The notes under the pieces are model-generated. The model saw only the letters and a program-made list of their open reading frames with translations, searched no databases and was not told the origin of the DNA. The translations under genes and the position numbers were made by a program. Positions 47,337-59,662 of a stretch of DNA of 64,000 nt are shown piece after piece (the stretch's first letter is position 1; every line of letters begins with the position of its first letter). Source of the stretch: Drosophila persimilis. Lineage: Eukaryota; Arthropoda; Insecta; Diptera; Drosophilidae. The DNA is taken from positions 25,668,001 through 25,732,000 of the forward strand of contig NW_020825288.1 of NCBI RefSeq assembly GCF_003286085.1, written 5' to 3'.

Positions 47337-48170
47337 AATTAATTAATAATAAAATTAACCTGCTTATAAAGTAATATTTGGATATACTCTAGATTACCAT
47401 GAATTAAGCAGCAACAAGTGGCAGGATTTAAATGCGCACAGAGGACCCCTACTAGTCCAAGAAGCATATGCAGTTTGGACACTGGTTGACCGGAAGGAGT
47501 GGCCGGAGACAGTTGTGCGGAGGAGAAGTGCCTGATATGCGATCACGGGATCCCTATTGGCAGCCCTATTACGGTGCGTGCGAGCTGCCGCCCGAGTATT
47601 GCAAAATCACTGCAGGGAGAGGTATTGAGTATTAAATTAGTTAGAACTACCCAAGAAATGAGCGGACTTACTTACCTGCGTCTATACTATGGGTTGAGAG
47701 AAGAGAGTCTGTGGTGTTGGCCGAATCCTATCTTAGCGAAAAGGCCTGAAAAGCGGGACAAATTAAGAAAAAATACAATACCATTTAGTAAACAAAAACT
47801 TACCCATCAAGCAACGCGATTATATGGATGAACACTGCTTTTCTTCTGTTTCTCGTCGTTGTGTTGTTTCACGATGCACAGGGTCTTTTATTCTGTTGCA
47901 TGTGTTTTTTGTCAGCACAATCCGGGTTGCAATGCCATTCCTCTGTTGGTTTGTTGTTTATTATTTCAAGATATTTCCATGCGACACGCGATATGACATA
48001 CGTGATGCTAGGGATGAATATCGTTAGGCTGCAAGAATTATCGATGTATCTATCGATATGTTTTTTCAAATATCAATATATCGCTTGAGAGAAAAAGTAG
48101 GGCCTCGAAGTCTAGAAAGTGAATTTAAAAGATGCCTCCAAGCCCAACATCAGTAAATAATAATAGTTTG
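47337..48170 (-). promoter_or_regulatory. Truncated 5'UTR/promoter region of THAP copy 4
   Basis: Keeps both leader introns, TATCGAT at 48039-48045 and an extra full DRE palindrome TATCGATA at 48051-48058. Homology to the other units ends after AACATCAGTAAATAATAATAG. This is the right border of the array. Confidence 0.55.
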
Positions 48171-48739
48171 CACTGCGCTGACAGGCAACACATTCCATTT
48201 GACACATTTGAACATCGCGCCCAGCTCTCTACTTGATTTTTACACGTACACCCAAAAGTATGCTACGAAGTATCTTAACACTTAATATAGTCTGTAGATA
48301 CTCTGGATTCACTTAACATGCGACTGGACGCACCTATTACGCATACAATGTTTGAGTAGTAACAGCGTTATAGGTATTTTATTTATTTAGATATATTTAA
48401 ATAAATTTGTTTGATCCAATAATCAATCAATCCAATCAAGGTGGCGATTCGCTCAAAGCTCTCTCTCCCGATTTGATGCCTCTGTATGTATCTGGCTTAA
48501 CAGTGTCTTGTTGATTGAATCAGTCGTTCCATTACATGAACCAAAATCTGCCGGATACGTGCTCTGCGTGCTCTTTCGCTCTCTCTTAAGATGATTCAGT
48601 TATGTTAAGAGTTAAGAGTTGAAGATATGATTTCTACCATGGTTTTTTCGACTTTTCTTGCGCATGGTTGCTGTTGCTGCTGCGTTTTTTGTTTTCGGAT
48701 ATAATTTTTGTTCGATTCGATTCGTGTGGTGTGTGCTAA

Positions 48740-49011
48740 TTTAGAGTGAAAAAACTGCCTTTTGTTGTTTGTTGGTTTCGTTCTCATCATCTCAGGTCGG
48801 CGTAGCGGAAAAAGCCGATCGTCGCTTTTTCAATTTCCAAAAGCGCGCGTCCATCCGTATATCTGTGTTCTCTCTTGCCGTATTTGTGCCGTATTTGTGC
48901 CGTGTGTGTGTTCGTGTGTGTTGTGTTTAAAATTCTTTCGTTTTAAGCAAAATTCCCCGCCGAAATATTACATTATTCGACTCGACTGCCGGTTTCCTTG
49001 CAAACTCTGAC
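48740..49011 (+). other. Candidate untranslated first exon (upstream promoter)
   Basis: Sequence of 5'-leader character (T/C-rich with CGTG repeats, no long frame) ends at a good donor, CTGACG|GTAAGA (GT at 49012-49013). It may be a distal first exon of the elongase gene spliced to 59604. There is no direct proof of a start site. Confidence 0.3.
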
Positions 49012-52000
49012 GGTAAGAATTGTATGCCTTCCCTCGCACTCCCCTCGCAGTTCCACCCCACTCCAACACCTTGAAAAATTAGTCATCGCTGTGGTTTATA
49101 TGCCGCAATGGTTTAATTAAAAAAGTGGCGCGGCTGCTAGCGCTGGCGGCTCCTGGTTCCCACCGCACCCAGTCCAGAGACGCCTCACGAAGAGAGTCAC
49201 GACGCGAAGCAACAGACAGCCTAAGAGAGTGCCTTAAGAGCGGAAGAGTGCACACGTGCTAGGTGATTTGTTGAAGGGGGAGGGGGAGAGGGCCTTAGTG
49301 TCATACTGCTGGGGATAAACAACGGTAAATTGGGAATGCAGGCGGCGCCGATATGCCTCTTGGCGCACATGCATATGTATGTACTCGTATGTATTCCCCG
49401 TTACATCAACTCCAGCCCTAAACGGCGGCACTGCTTGCTGTTGCTGTCCGCTGTCCGCTGTTCACTGTCCGCTGTCCGTCAATCAAGAAAGTTTCACCTG
49501 TCCCCTGTCCGGCAATGCGGAAGCACTTCTTTCTGCAGCTTTCTGCGGGTTCAGCACGTTGCGTTGATGCGCCAAATACTTGGCTCGCACTGCTGGCCGT
49601 TACGATCTTCGAATTGTGCCCTGACATCAATTAGCGCTGTCCGGAGTCCGGAATCTATGCAAACTGAACCGAAAGTGCTAAATGAACACTTTGCACCTTG
49701 CCCCCACCGTGCCGCAGTACGGATAATTGCATTGCGAGTCGACAGTTATTGGGGTTTCGGAGGGTGGGGGCAAATTACACTGTTTACGATAATTCCACTT
49801 TGCTCATTATAAATCAGTTTAAGAAAAGCCATAGCCATAATGGCTGGTTGCTTGGGTGTGGTGTTGCCTCGTCGGATCCTCGACCCACCTCACACCTCCC
49901 ACCTCCCACTCCTCTCTCTCTCTCTCTGAAGTTCTCCCGGGAGCAGAGCAGACGACGTGTGCGAGAGAGATCTGCTCAGTGCACGCACACATACGCAGAT
50001 TAAACATATCGTGGCGAATAGAAATTTCATTACGATAGCGTGTCCAAAGTCCAACCGATTTTGGCTCTTCGGACCCGACGTAGTACCTACATACTATGTA
50101 TACCGTACACATATGCACAAATATTTTCGCCTGTTTGCGTGTGTGCTAATATATGTTTTAGCAGCGCATGCTTAATAAGCACTTTTCGGCACCACTGTCA
50201 TTATGCTCAAAGTTCTTTGTTCCAACCAGTTTCTGCCGGGATTCCTAATGCTCTCCATGCCATCGGAGCCCCTCGGTCATTGTACCACATCTGATTTTGT
50301 TCCCAGAGCCATGTCAGAAGCTGCCAGTCATTTGTTTGACCACAAACATTTGAATGGAATGGCACCGCACCGCACCACAGCAGCAGCAGCAGCATCATCA
50401 GAACTGCCTCGGCCACCTGTTGCCGTGCTCTGCTCTGCGCTGTGAAGCCAAGAGATGCCGTTAGGCGCGGCGTGGTGTGGCAGTGCTGGCGGCAGTTGAA
50501 AGTCTTCTTTCATCGGGTTTCAGCATATTACAGCTCTATAAATATTTACCGCCTAGCCCAGAGGCTGTATCAGAATCAGGCCTAGATTTTATGGCCATGC
50601 CTCGAGAGTCTCGCTCCGTTCAAAAGGGCCAACTGCTTGCTGATTTGCATAAGTTATAGTCGAAGCTATAGAAAGGGTTATTTTTGAAGCGAGATGCCAG
50701 ATGCCAGATAATTCTAATTAGAGACGGGCCCCAGCCCCGCTGCAACGATTCGTTTGGCATCAATTAAGGAAATTTGCATAAAGGTCTGGGACTTTGCCCA
50801 CAGGATTCCCATACCCTCGCGACGTGTGGATGATCGCCAAAAGACGGGGCTCACAGTGTGCGTGTTTCATGGGGTTTTCCAAAAAATCTTTTAAGGCCAT
50901 TCCCCGAAAACTAAACTGAAACACACACTCAAACACAACTTGTAATTTGGCATCTCTATGGACTTGTGATGGCCAAGATTGCATATTAAATTAGTCATCG
51001 CCAACACGTTTTCAAATTTCCCGAACTACGTATGTACACATTGGTGTTTTTTTGGAAGCATTTATTTGTCGTGCTCCGAGTCCGGGTAGTCGCTACAGCG
51101 TTGAATTGATCCACAGATGATCCGTTTGTTTTATTGTATCCCTACGAACAATCTCGAAGCTCTTGCATATCGCGGCCCTTTTGACTTTGACTTCGTATTT
51201 TACATACATATGTATGTATGTATTTCGCACATTGTGCTCGTGCTCGTGCTGGTCCCGCACCAGGTTCGTCATCTGGTTTTGTTTTCTTCGGGCGTTTATC
51301 TCGCTCTGTGTTGTGTGCTGCTCTTTCGTTTTCCTTTGCCCTTACGATACCAAGCCAAGCCAAGCCAAGCCATGCCATGCCATGCCATGCCATAAATACA
51401 TAATGTATGTGTGCATGTGTGAATGTGTGGCGTTTGTGGACGAGTATTTTACTTTCTGGGCCCCGTCTTACCATAATCCAGACGAGTTTTTATTTATTTT
51501 TGGCAACCTACCTGGCCGGACGTTATATAACGTCAACTCTCAATGGTTTCACCACGACTTAGAATGCCGAAACTCCGTCCGGAATCATGCATTTCAATGC
51601 ATACATATTTGACTTATTATCAACAAGTGTTCGGGGGAAATGCGTGTACCAGTTCGCCAGTGATCAAAGATCTCATTAGGCTGGTCAGATGGTCAGTTGC
51701 TGTCGTTGCTTCTGCGCTTGGCCTCTCCGTCAAGCCACTAACCAAATATCAGGGGCTGCTCGGGCTGGGACTGGGACTGCGACTGGACGGGCGTGACCGG
51801 CTGTGGGCCCGATACTTGCGCTTTCATTTCAACATTACCATCAGTGCTTCGGGCGTAGATTCAAGCGGCCCAACCAACTGATCGGGGCCGCCTTTATTTG
51901 ACTTTTGAGACGCGTGGAATGCCAAGTATTTCACTGCAGTAAGCCTCCAAGTAGAGATGGACGTCAGCTCTGTATTTCCCCGTGGCCCGTGCTGCACTCA

Positions 52001-55000
52001 TTCGTGCTCGACAGTTCACACCAAGAACTAAAAATGAACTACTAAAATGCTGATAATATTTTATGGAGCTCTCCGATACACCTGCAATCAACTTGGGGTA
52101 TTGGCGTAACTATAAACTATATAATTCCCAATGAATTGTATAATCTGTATAATCAATTTTCATGGGAAACTAAAATTCATTTCCAGCAATATAGTTCCTA
52201 TGTTTAGTTTATACTTTATATAGTTTCATGGAAACCCGACTGCGCCCATCTCTACATGCCATGCCGCGTCATGGCCTTCTCTGATCTGGCCTGTAAGGGG
52301 ACGCGACGCACTTGAAAATACATACATACATAATATGTACATATATACTCTTTGTTTTTATACTCTTTCAAGGTGTATTACAATTTTGCCCAAAAGCTAA
52401 GGGCGCAAAAAGAAGATAATAATAATAATCCCCAAATCACACGGATCCCATTGAAAAGATCGATCCAAACACTCGTATTTCCATCATAAAATTGAATATA
52501 TCGAGTAGCGATATCTGAGAGGGTATCTAAAACTTGACCTTCAGGATCCAGAGTTTTCTTCTTGTTTATTTATTTTCTTGGCGTTGGGATCTGCGGGGGT
52601 ACGTACTCTGGTCGCTGCTCCAAATCAGCTCCCTCTCAGGGGATTTTGGCCTTATGGGAATTAGAAACACCTACCACTGTGCCATGCTCTAAAATTATTT
52701 TTATTTTTAAACAATGGATGCTTCCCACGAACAGCAATTTGCTACCCCAAGAGAAATGTTAGTTTTTTTAGTACATACATATGTATGTACAAATTATAAT
52801 TCAGCTTTGATTTAAACACAAATGTGTTAAATACAAATTAAAAATAAATTAAATATACATATATCGTTTGTAGGAAATATACTTGCATACGATTCTCAGT
52901 GTATACATACATATGTATGTATGGGTGTATATGTATCAGGCACAAAAATGTCACAGGTATCGTGGAATACTCGGTTGAGAGTGGGAGATAGCCTCCATTG
53001 GCAAGTGTAGATTTTGTGGTCGAAGTATCGAGTACCGTGCTCGATTTTCAGCAGCCCGAATAAACGATTGACTGAAAGTGCAGTGACACTTGAAAGCAAA
53101 CATTTAACACAGTGATAATACCAGGGTGGCGCAGTTATTCATAAGTCAGTGCTCCCGAAAGCCCTTCCCCCTTCCATCTCCGATTCCCTTCAATGTGCTC
53201 ATCTCTAGCGAAATCGTCGCTTGCGCCAATTCCGGGCGTATCCAAAAATTAATTGGCCCTTGTGTTGCTGCTCGCATTTTGGCCTGGCTTGTACGTGCTG
53301 ACGCTGCTTCTGCTCGGCCAGTTGGACAGGTGTTTTCATCGACCTCCATTGGCTCTTTACATACAGGCACATATGCATGGACACATATGTATACGCGACG
53401 AGTGTGCGTGAACATAGTTATGGATGCGCTCGACTCATTCATAAATAAAATAATAAAAAAAAACCCCGAGCAAATTTACTCGATCTACGAGTGTGTTCCA
53501 TATCCACGGGTCATGTGGCGGCCGGGCGGGTAGAAGGGTGTGGAATCATCATGTGTTTGCCCATGCAATCAGCGCCATCTAGCGTTAATGAGATGCGCCC
53601 ACAAAGGATATACATATGTACATATATATGTACCTATGTACTCGCCTATGTATGTACCTACAGTGCAAGCTCGAAAGAGTGAAAACATCTCTTGGTGGAG
53701 AATACCCTGGAATGAATATCTGCAATGAATTTCGCCTAGATCCATATATTCGCACATAAATAACCCCCGCAAGACCCCCGTATGACGAAATGTAAATAGT
53801 TTGCATATAAATGCGATTAATGTATTTATTTGTCAAGAGAGAGAGATGTAGTCCGGTGCGATCTGTGTCAACGTGGATTTGCATAAACTCTGTTTCATTT
53901 TTTGCCTTTCGACCTCTGCTGCGTGCGCTTCGGTTTGACTTTGACCGTGAATGTCCGCCCAAGGGGGATTTCACTGTACTGTGTGGTATCAAAAGATGTC
54001 TTTAGCTGCTGGCTGCGCAACTTGACCATGAAATTCATTTGGGGCTACGTGCTACTATTTCCGTTTTGTAAGAAAGTTAATTTGCGTTGCGTCTTGAACG
54101 TTGAGTGTTGAGTGTTGAGTATTTAGTATTGAGCGTTGATCGTTGAGTATTCAGCGTCGAGCGTTGATTTGAGCAATTTCCCCGCACTTGTCTGACTTTG
54201 ACCCGTTTCGCGTATTATTTTCAAATTTCGAGCCATTTTACATTCATATTCACACATTCACATTCACACTTGCACTCACAGTCGCAGTCGCCGTCGCACT
54301 CGCACACACCCACGGTAGTTACGGCAGTGACTGATGGCTGGGGTCAAGGTAAGGCTAACGATTCTGAACGGCACTATTCAGGGGAATTTTTAGGTGTTAT
54401 TTGTTCGATTTACTGATTTGATTGCTACCCAGCGCTTCTCGGCCCTCGGTTGTAGCTTCTAGCTTCTCGGTTCACCGTTCTCCGTTCTCGGTCCCCGGCT
54501 ATGTTTACTTTGAAAATGGATCTGGCGTCCAAAGGTGCGACGAGTATATTTGTCCCCGAATGGAGTTAATTGATGGATTGTTGGCTTAAGTTATCGCACG
54601 ACTCTAAGATTTCCTCCCCACCTTTGGGGAACGAACGCATCCATATCAGTGGAGTATGCGAGTATCTTCCCTCTCGTGCCAAAGATACTGTGGGGTTGTG
54701 CGCCTCTGGGGGGTGTGGGGTTGGTTGGATCTCCGATCCAAAGGTTTCCCCTGCAGTCGACCTTTAGTTTGTTTACCAATTTGTCCACAGACATTGTCTC
54801 AGCGACACATGCCGAAAAGATGATGGAAAAAGGCGGAAAACGGCACTCTCAGCCGTTCGGCAAGGCAAATAGAACAATAGGTAAACGGGCAAATGCCAGA
54901 CAGCAGGTACAGTCACGCCGCCAACCGTCGCCCCCTGCCCCCTGCCCCTACCCAGTATGGTATGCCATGGGCTGGAGTTGGAGACGAACTTGGGTTCGTG

Positions 55001-56382
55001 CCACCAAGGGTCACATTTGCATTCCGTTATGAGAGAACAGAAACGAATCGAACGAAAAGAAAGTGGAGGCAGACGCAGAGGCAGAGGCCCAGGCGATACC
55101 AAAGCGTATCTTCAGCTGGCCAAGTTCTGTCGTTGGCCAGAACGGCGGGCCGGTTGACTGGCCGACCGACCACTCAAGTCAACGAATTAGGCCTCAAGTA
55201 TGGAAGCATGCAGGTAACGGTTCCTCGACTTTGAGCTGCAACCAAAAACATCAGCTGTCTCTCTCTATCTCTATCTATCTCTCTGTCTCGCTCAGCATGA
55301 GCGCACGCGGCACAGACTGGTCTCTGGTCTCCGGTCTCGTCTGGCCGGGAATTTCCGCACACTTGTTGCATGTGGCACAGTTTTGCAAGCAGCGGCGCTG
55401 CTTCCGAGTGGCGTCTGAGTCTGACACCCCACTACCCTACTACCCCACTCTCTGGACAGCGGGCAGCACACACACACACAAACGGACACAGAAACGGCCC
55501 GGAAAGCGAAAGTGGTTTTGGCAGCAGCTCTAATAGCCGACAGCCAGCTATCTAGCCAGCAGAGCAGGCCACAGCCAGAGCCGTTGGCCAAACCAAACGA
55601 ATGCATAGAAATGGCCAGCCAGCCAGCCACCCAGCCAGCCAGCGCTGTTACATCAGCCAACTGTTGCCGCCACAGAAGATGGCGACTTGCGGCAGCAACA
55701 GAAACAGAAACAGAAAAAGCACCGCTTCAACATCTCTCTCTCTCTCTCTCTTTCTCTCTGTTTGTCTCTGCATGCTTTTCTCTCTCAGTGTATCCGTATC
55801 TGCAGCTGTGCCTGCGTGTATCTCTCTACGATGCGTATCTCTGCGGCCACACACCATGCCACCATGTACATAATTTGCAATGCAAGCTCGAGTTGGACGC
55901 GGAGCACGGGCCGACCAGCAGCAGGCCGTCTTGGACCGGCCGGAGCGCGGCTTCAGTTGGATTTCTGGCACGCTGGCCAACGGTTCAAGTAGCGGGTTGA
56001 CGTTGACGTGTCGTGTCGTGCCGCTGGCTCTCGTCCACTCCACTCACGCGACTCACGCCGCTCGATGCACGGCGCATGCACGACCGGACGACGACTTTGA
56101 TAAGCCTGGCCGGGCCGAACGATGTAAATTGTTAAACGATATTCGGATTCGCTTCTCTCCCGATACTCTCTCTCTCTGGCTCTCCCTACAGGGCGCGCGC
56201 TCTCGCGTTGGTACTTGGCATGATTCACCGTTAAGCCGTATAATCGCTTTACTCGTGCGCGCACTGATCGATTCAGCTTCGTCGTATGGTTGTCGTTGTC
56301 GTTGTCGTTGTCGTTGCTATTGTCGTTTGTCGCCGCTGCCCGCCCGCCTGATAAGGTTCAGACGCACATCCAACCAGCCGTC

Positions 56383-56534
56383 AGTTGGCTTAAAAGCGTC
56401 CAACGCAGAGCATCGGGCCACAACCGGAACAACCGATCAGCGACAAACTGTTGCCAAATAATACCCAAATACCCAAATACCCAAACAACGCGGGCCAAGA
56501 AGACCCGCCACAACTCCGTGTTGATTTCATTTCT
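56383..56534 (+). other. Candidate untranslated first exon (proximal promoter)
   Basis: An initiator match (TCAGTTGG, A at 56383) follows a region rich in CTCT/GAGA elements and GTTGTC repeats. The A/C-rich leader with ACCCAAAT repeats ends at TTTCT|GTGAGT (GT at 56535). Suitable as a 5'UTR exon of the elongase gene. Confidence 0.35.
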
Positions 56535-59500
56535 GTGAGTGTCGTCCAGAGCGAGTGCGAGTGCCGAGTGTTGAGTGTCGAGTGCGTGTGATTAGATAAT
56601 CTGTGTAAGCCCGCCCATAAATATTTGTATGTACATGTGTGCATAATTAAAGGGCCCAAACCCCAAACTGAAAAACCAAAAACCCAGCCAGTGCCAAAAA
56701 ACATAAAGCATTACATTCCCGCAAGAAAGCGAAACTTTCAGGGGGGAGGCAGCAGGTGCGTGGCGTGGCCGAAACCAATGGCCACTTCGCTCGAGCCGCC
56801 CGTGTTTCGGTCTTGCAATCCCCCATTGTATAATCGCCCCAAGTGCGACCCAAACGTGACGCGACTCTCGAGTGCACACACACACCCATCCAGTGGAAGG
56901 CAAAGATAACAGAAGCACGGCCAGAAGCTAATTTGTATGATCTCCGTGCGGCGATCGGTGCTCGGATATGCTGCACACAGAAGAGTGGTCGAGCGGTCAG
57001 GTCTAGTGGATAGTGGCTAGTGGATAGTGGCTTTTGGTGGCTTATCGGCCAAATCCAATTAGCCGATCAGCCATCTGCCGAGGAGCGGACAGCGCCAAAA
57101 ATATACATACATACTCCTTGAGATTGATAAGCGCAGGTGTGGAACGAGGGCCGCCGATTGGGGCCAGTGCCGGGAGTACTTTGAGGAAATTGCTTCCCTA
57201 TCTCTGGAGATTAAAAGTCTGCCATGTGACTCATTATTGATAGGCGGTTTGGGGGGCCACAGTGCGTGTGTGTGTGTGTGTGCGAACGTGTTCAAGAAGT
57301 CCCTGGCTTATCGCCCGGGAATGCGTCATTGGCCCAGCCCCATGCCCATGCCCATGCCCCACTTCGGTATACACATACACACATATTTGCATACATGGCC
57401 TGTAGTGGGGCTCTTCTGCATCGATTTTCCACTTAATTAGGTTTTCTAAACGAACGATTACAATGGAAAACATGGCCAGAGCCATATAATCTCCGTACGG
57501 CATACGCCCCGAGGATGGATGGCGATAAAATCAACAAACTCATCAAACTATTTGCGCTGTGTGTCTGTTGCCCCTGCCCCTGCATCTGCCTCTGCCCCTG
57601 CCTCTGTCCTTATCCGCTGTTGCTGCTGCTGGGGGTAGGGCGGAGCTGCTCTAATTGATTTATAAAATGCAACCACTCCACCACGGTTACTGCAACATCG
57701 TGTAAACACACCACAAACAGTGGCGTGCAGGCCTCAGTCCATCCCCCATCCCCCAACTGCCACTCGGCCACTCGGCCACTCTGCCACTCTCTCGACTATT
57801 ACGTAGCGCATCTCTAGGCTGGACTGGGGATGGGGGTTGGGGACTGGGATTGGGGATGGATTGTCGAGCTGCCACAGCCGGAAGAGCAACAGGCGGCTGG
57901 GGCTTGATGGCTCATTGATTGTTTACCTGGGCGCAAACGGTGACGATGCCGCAGCACATGTTGCACAGCGCACCGGGCACCGGGCACCCGCGACCCCCGA
58001 CTTGTTTGCGGATTTTGTTTGCTTCACTTTGCGTTCCGTATCTTGTATCTTCTTGGCCCCCTTGGCCCATTGGCAGCGAGTCAATTACATAAGCGGGAGC
58101 GTTCCTCCCTTTTTCTGCCTCTGTGTTTGTTTGCCATGACAATTCGAACGAACCCGCAACACCTTCGACAGGCAGGCAGGCAGGCAGGCAGCGGGGGGTG
58201 GGTGGGGTCTCTAGCTGGGGCCATTGCCATTGCCCATCCCATTCCATCCCGTTCCTCAAAAGAAATGTCATCGTGAATGCTACGAGTATTTCGTAATTCA
58301 TTCGAAACAAAACACGAAAAATATGCGACCAAAAACAGCGGCTGTATGTCGTCGCACCTCGGATGCTGCACGCCTTCGGCTTGACGCTAGCGTAGGCCAG
58401 GCGGCGGCAGAGGCAGCGGCAGCGGCAGCCGCCCCCAAAGCGTGCCACTGACCCACACAGCCACGCCAATTGCGACAGCCGCGAAATTGGCGCTGGCTGA
58501 GGAAACGACAGCCGTAATAAAAGCGGCACATTTTTGTCAACGGTTATTGAGCCAGTTGCTCAACTCTTACGTCTCCATCGCCATCGCCATCGACACAGCC
58601 ATCTCCATGGCCAATTTATTGTTCATGACATTCAAAAAACACAACCTGAAGTGGCCGCGCAACCGCGACCAGGTCGTTCAAATGCCTTTGGCTCGTCGCG
58701 GGCGATGGCAACGGAGCCCGTGGGCGGGAAGGCCGTTCACGCCGGTGAGGGAAAAGCGAAACCTTGGCGGAGACAGAACCCTCTGGTGGGACTGCAATGG
58801 CGATCGCGATGCGATCAGGAATTTGCTTTCACTGGACTCAATGCCACACAAATCAATTGATATTCATACGACGGTTGGCGAGAACCTGAATCGGAGCTTG
58901 AACTCGCTGAACCTGAGCAGATCGTGCGATCTGAGCGATCAGTGTGGTGGTGCGAGGGGGGGGGGTGCGGTACCCCGTAAGCTGGAATCCGGCTGGCACA
59001 AGGTACAGACTCTGTCCAGCCAGCGGCTGCATTTCAGGAATAATTGCTGTCTGCCAGCAAATGGCAAATAGCAAATAGCAAACGACAAATAGCCGTGATC
59101 ATTGTGCAATTTCTTCTCGGTGCAGGGGCGAGCAGCTGGCCAAGTCACGCCCCTGATTACCGCCGCCGTCACCGCCGTCGCCGCCCTCTTCGCACACGAC
59201 GCTAATGTAATTTCCCGATCCCAAGTGTTGATTAACGGGCAGATTGTTAATTGCATGCATTTTGCATTTTATTGTGTGTACTAGCCTCTAAAGCACCGGC
59301 AATTAACTTGTCGTGTGCTCCGCTGTCGAGAGCGAGCCGGGACCACTGCCCAGAGATGGACAGAGGGAGATGAAGGGATGCAGAGAGACAGGGACAGAGA
59401 GATCAGATGCCACTCTGTGAGGTTCGCGGTGAGGTTCAATGTCACCGTACAGCGTGTCCGGCATGCCGATCGGTCGGGTATCGCTTCCTGTTCCTGCTGA

Positions 59501-59662
59501 AAGCGATCTTGCTGTTGCTCTTCGAATGCAGTTGGGGAGGGAGGGGAATCCTACTCAGCAGACTACTCAGACTAGTTGACACTAATGGTATTTCCCCTTT
59601 CAGCTTTTTACACCGAAATCAGGAACTGCAGACCACCTTGTTAGCAGCAGACGAGCAGAAGA

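Larger units (their letters stand above)
27900..48170. repeat. Tandem array of THAP-gene units
   Basis: Four head-to-tail units. Each holds a minus-strand THAP gene, then segment A (about 1.5 kb of 5'UTR and promoter), an LOA retrotransposon piece, and segment B (gag-like and leader remnant). Gene start codons are at 30329, 34726, 43049 and 47336, so spacing is 4397, 8323 and 4287 bp; the middle unit is longer because it keeps an extra 4 kb of retroelement sequence. Copies 2 and 4 are almost identical over gene and upstream region; copy 1 is the most diverged. The array breaks off within segment A of copy 4 at about 48165-48170. On the left it fades in the downstream flank of copy 1. Confidence 0.9.
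48171..59603. other. Single-copy non-coding region, probably long 5' intron of the elongase
   Basis: No supported coding exon on either strand. It holds two candidate untranslated first exons (about 48740-49011 and 56383-56534), CT-rich tracts near 55255-55290 and 55732-55775, AGCCA/TGCCA pentamers at about 51352-51392, a palindrome family (see findings), GTTGAGT-type degenerate repeats at 54095-54170, and a GGCA tract at 58166-58190. The frames in this area are low-complexity. Confidence 0.5.

Noticed and set aside
28146-48170. Identity of the THAP genes with the classic P-element neogene cluster of the obscura group
   Set aside because: The THAP zinc pair here is spaced C-x4-C and the surrounding sequence differs from canonical P transposase, whose first ligand pair is C-x2-C. 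A related superfamily member is more likely than the canonical P family.
49441-49480. Frames around CTGTCCG repeats as a coding exon
   Set aside because: Short heptamer repeat with no codon bias, start or splice support.
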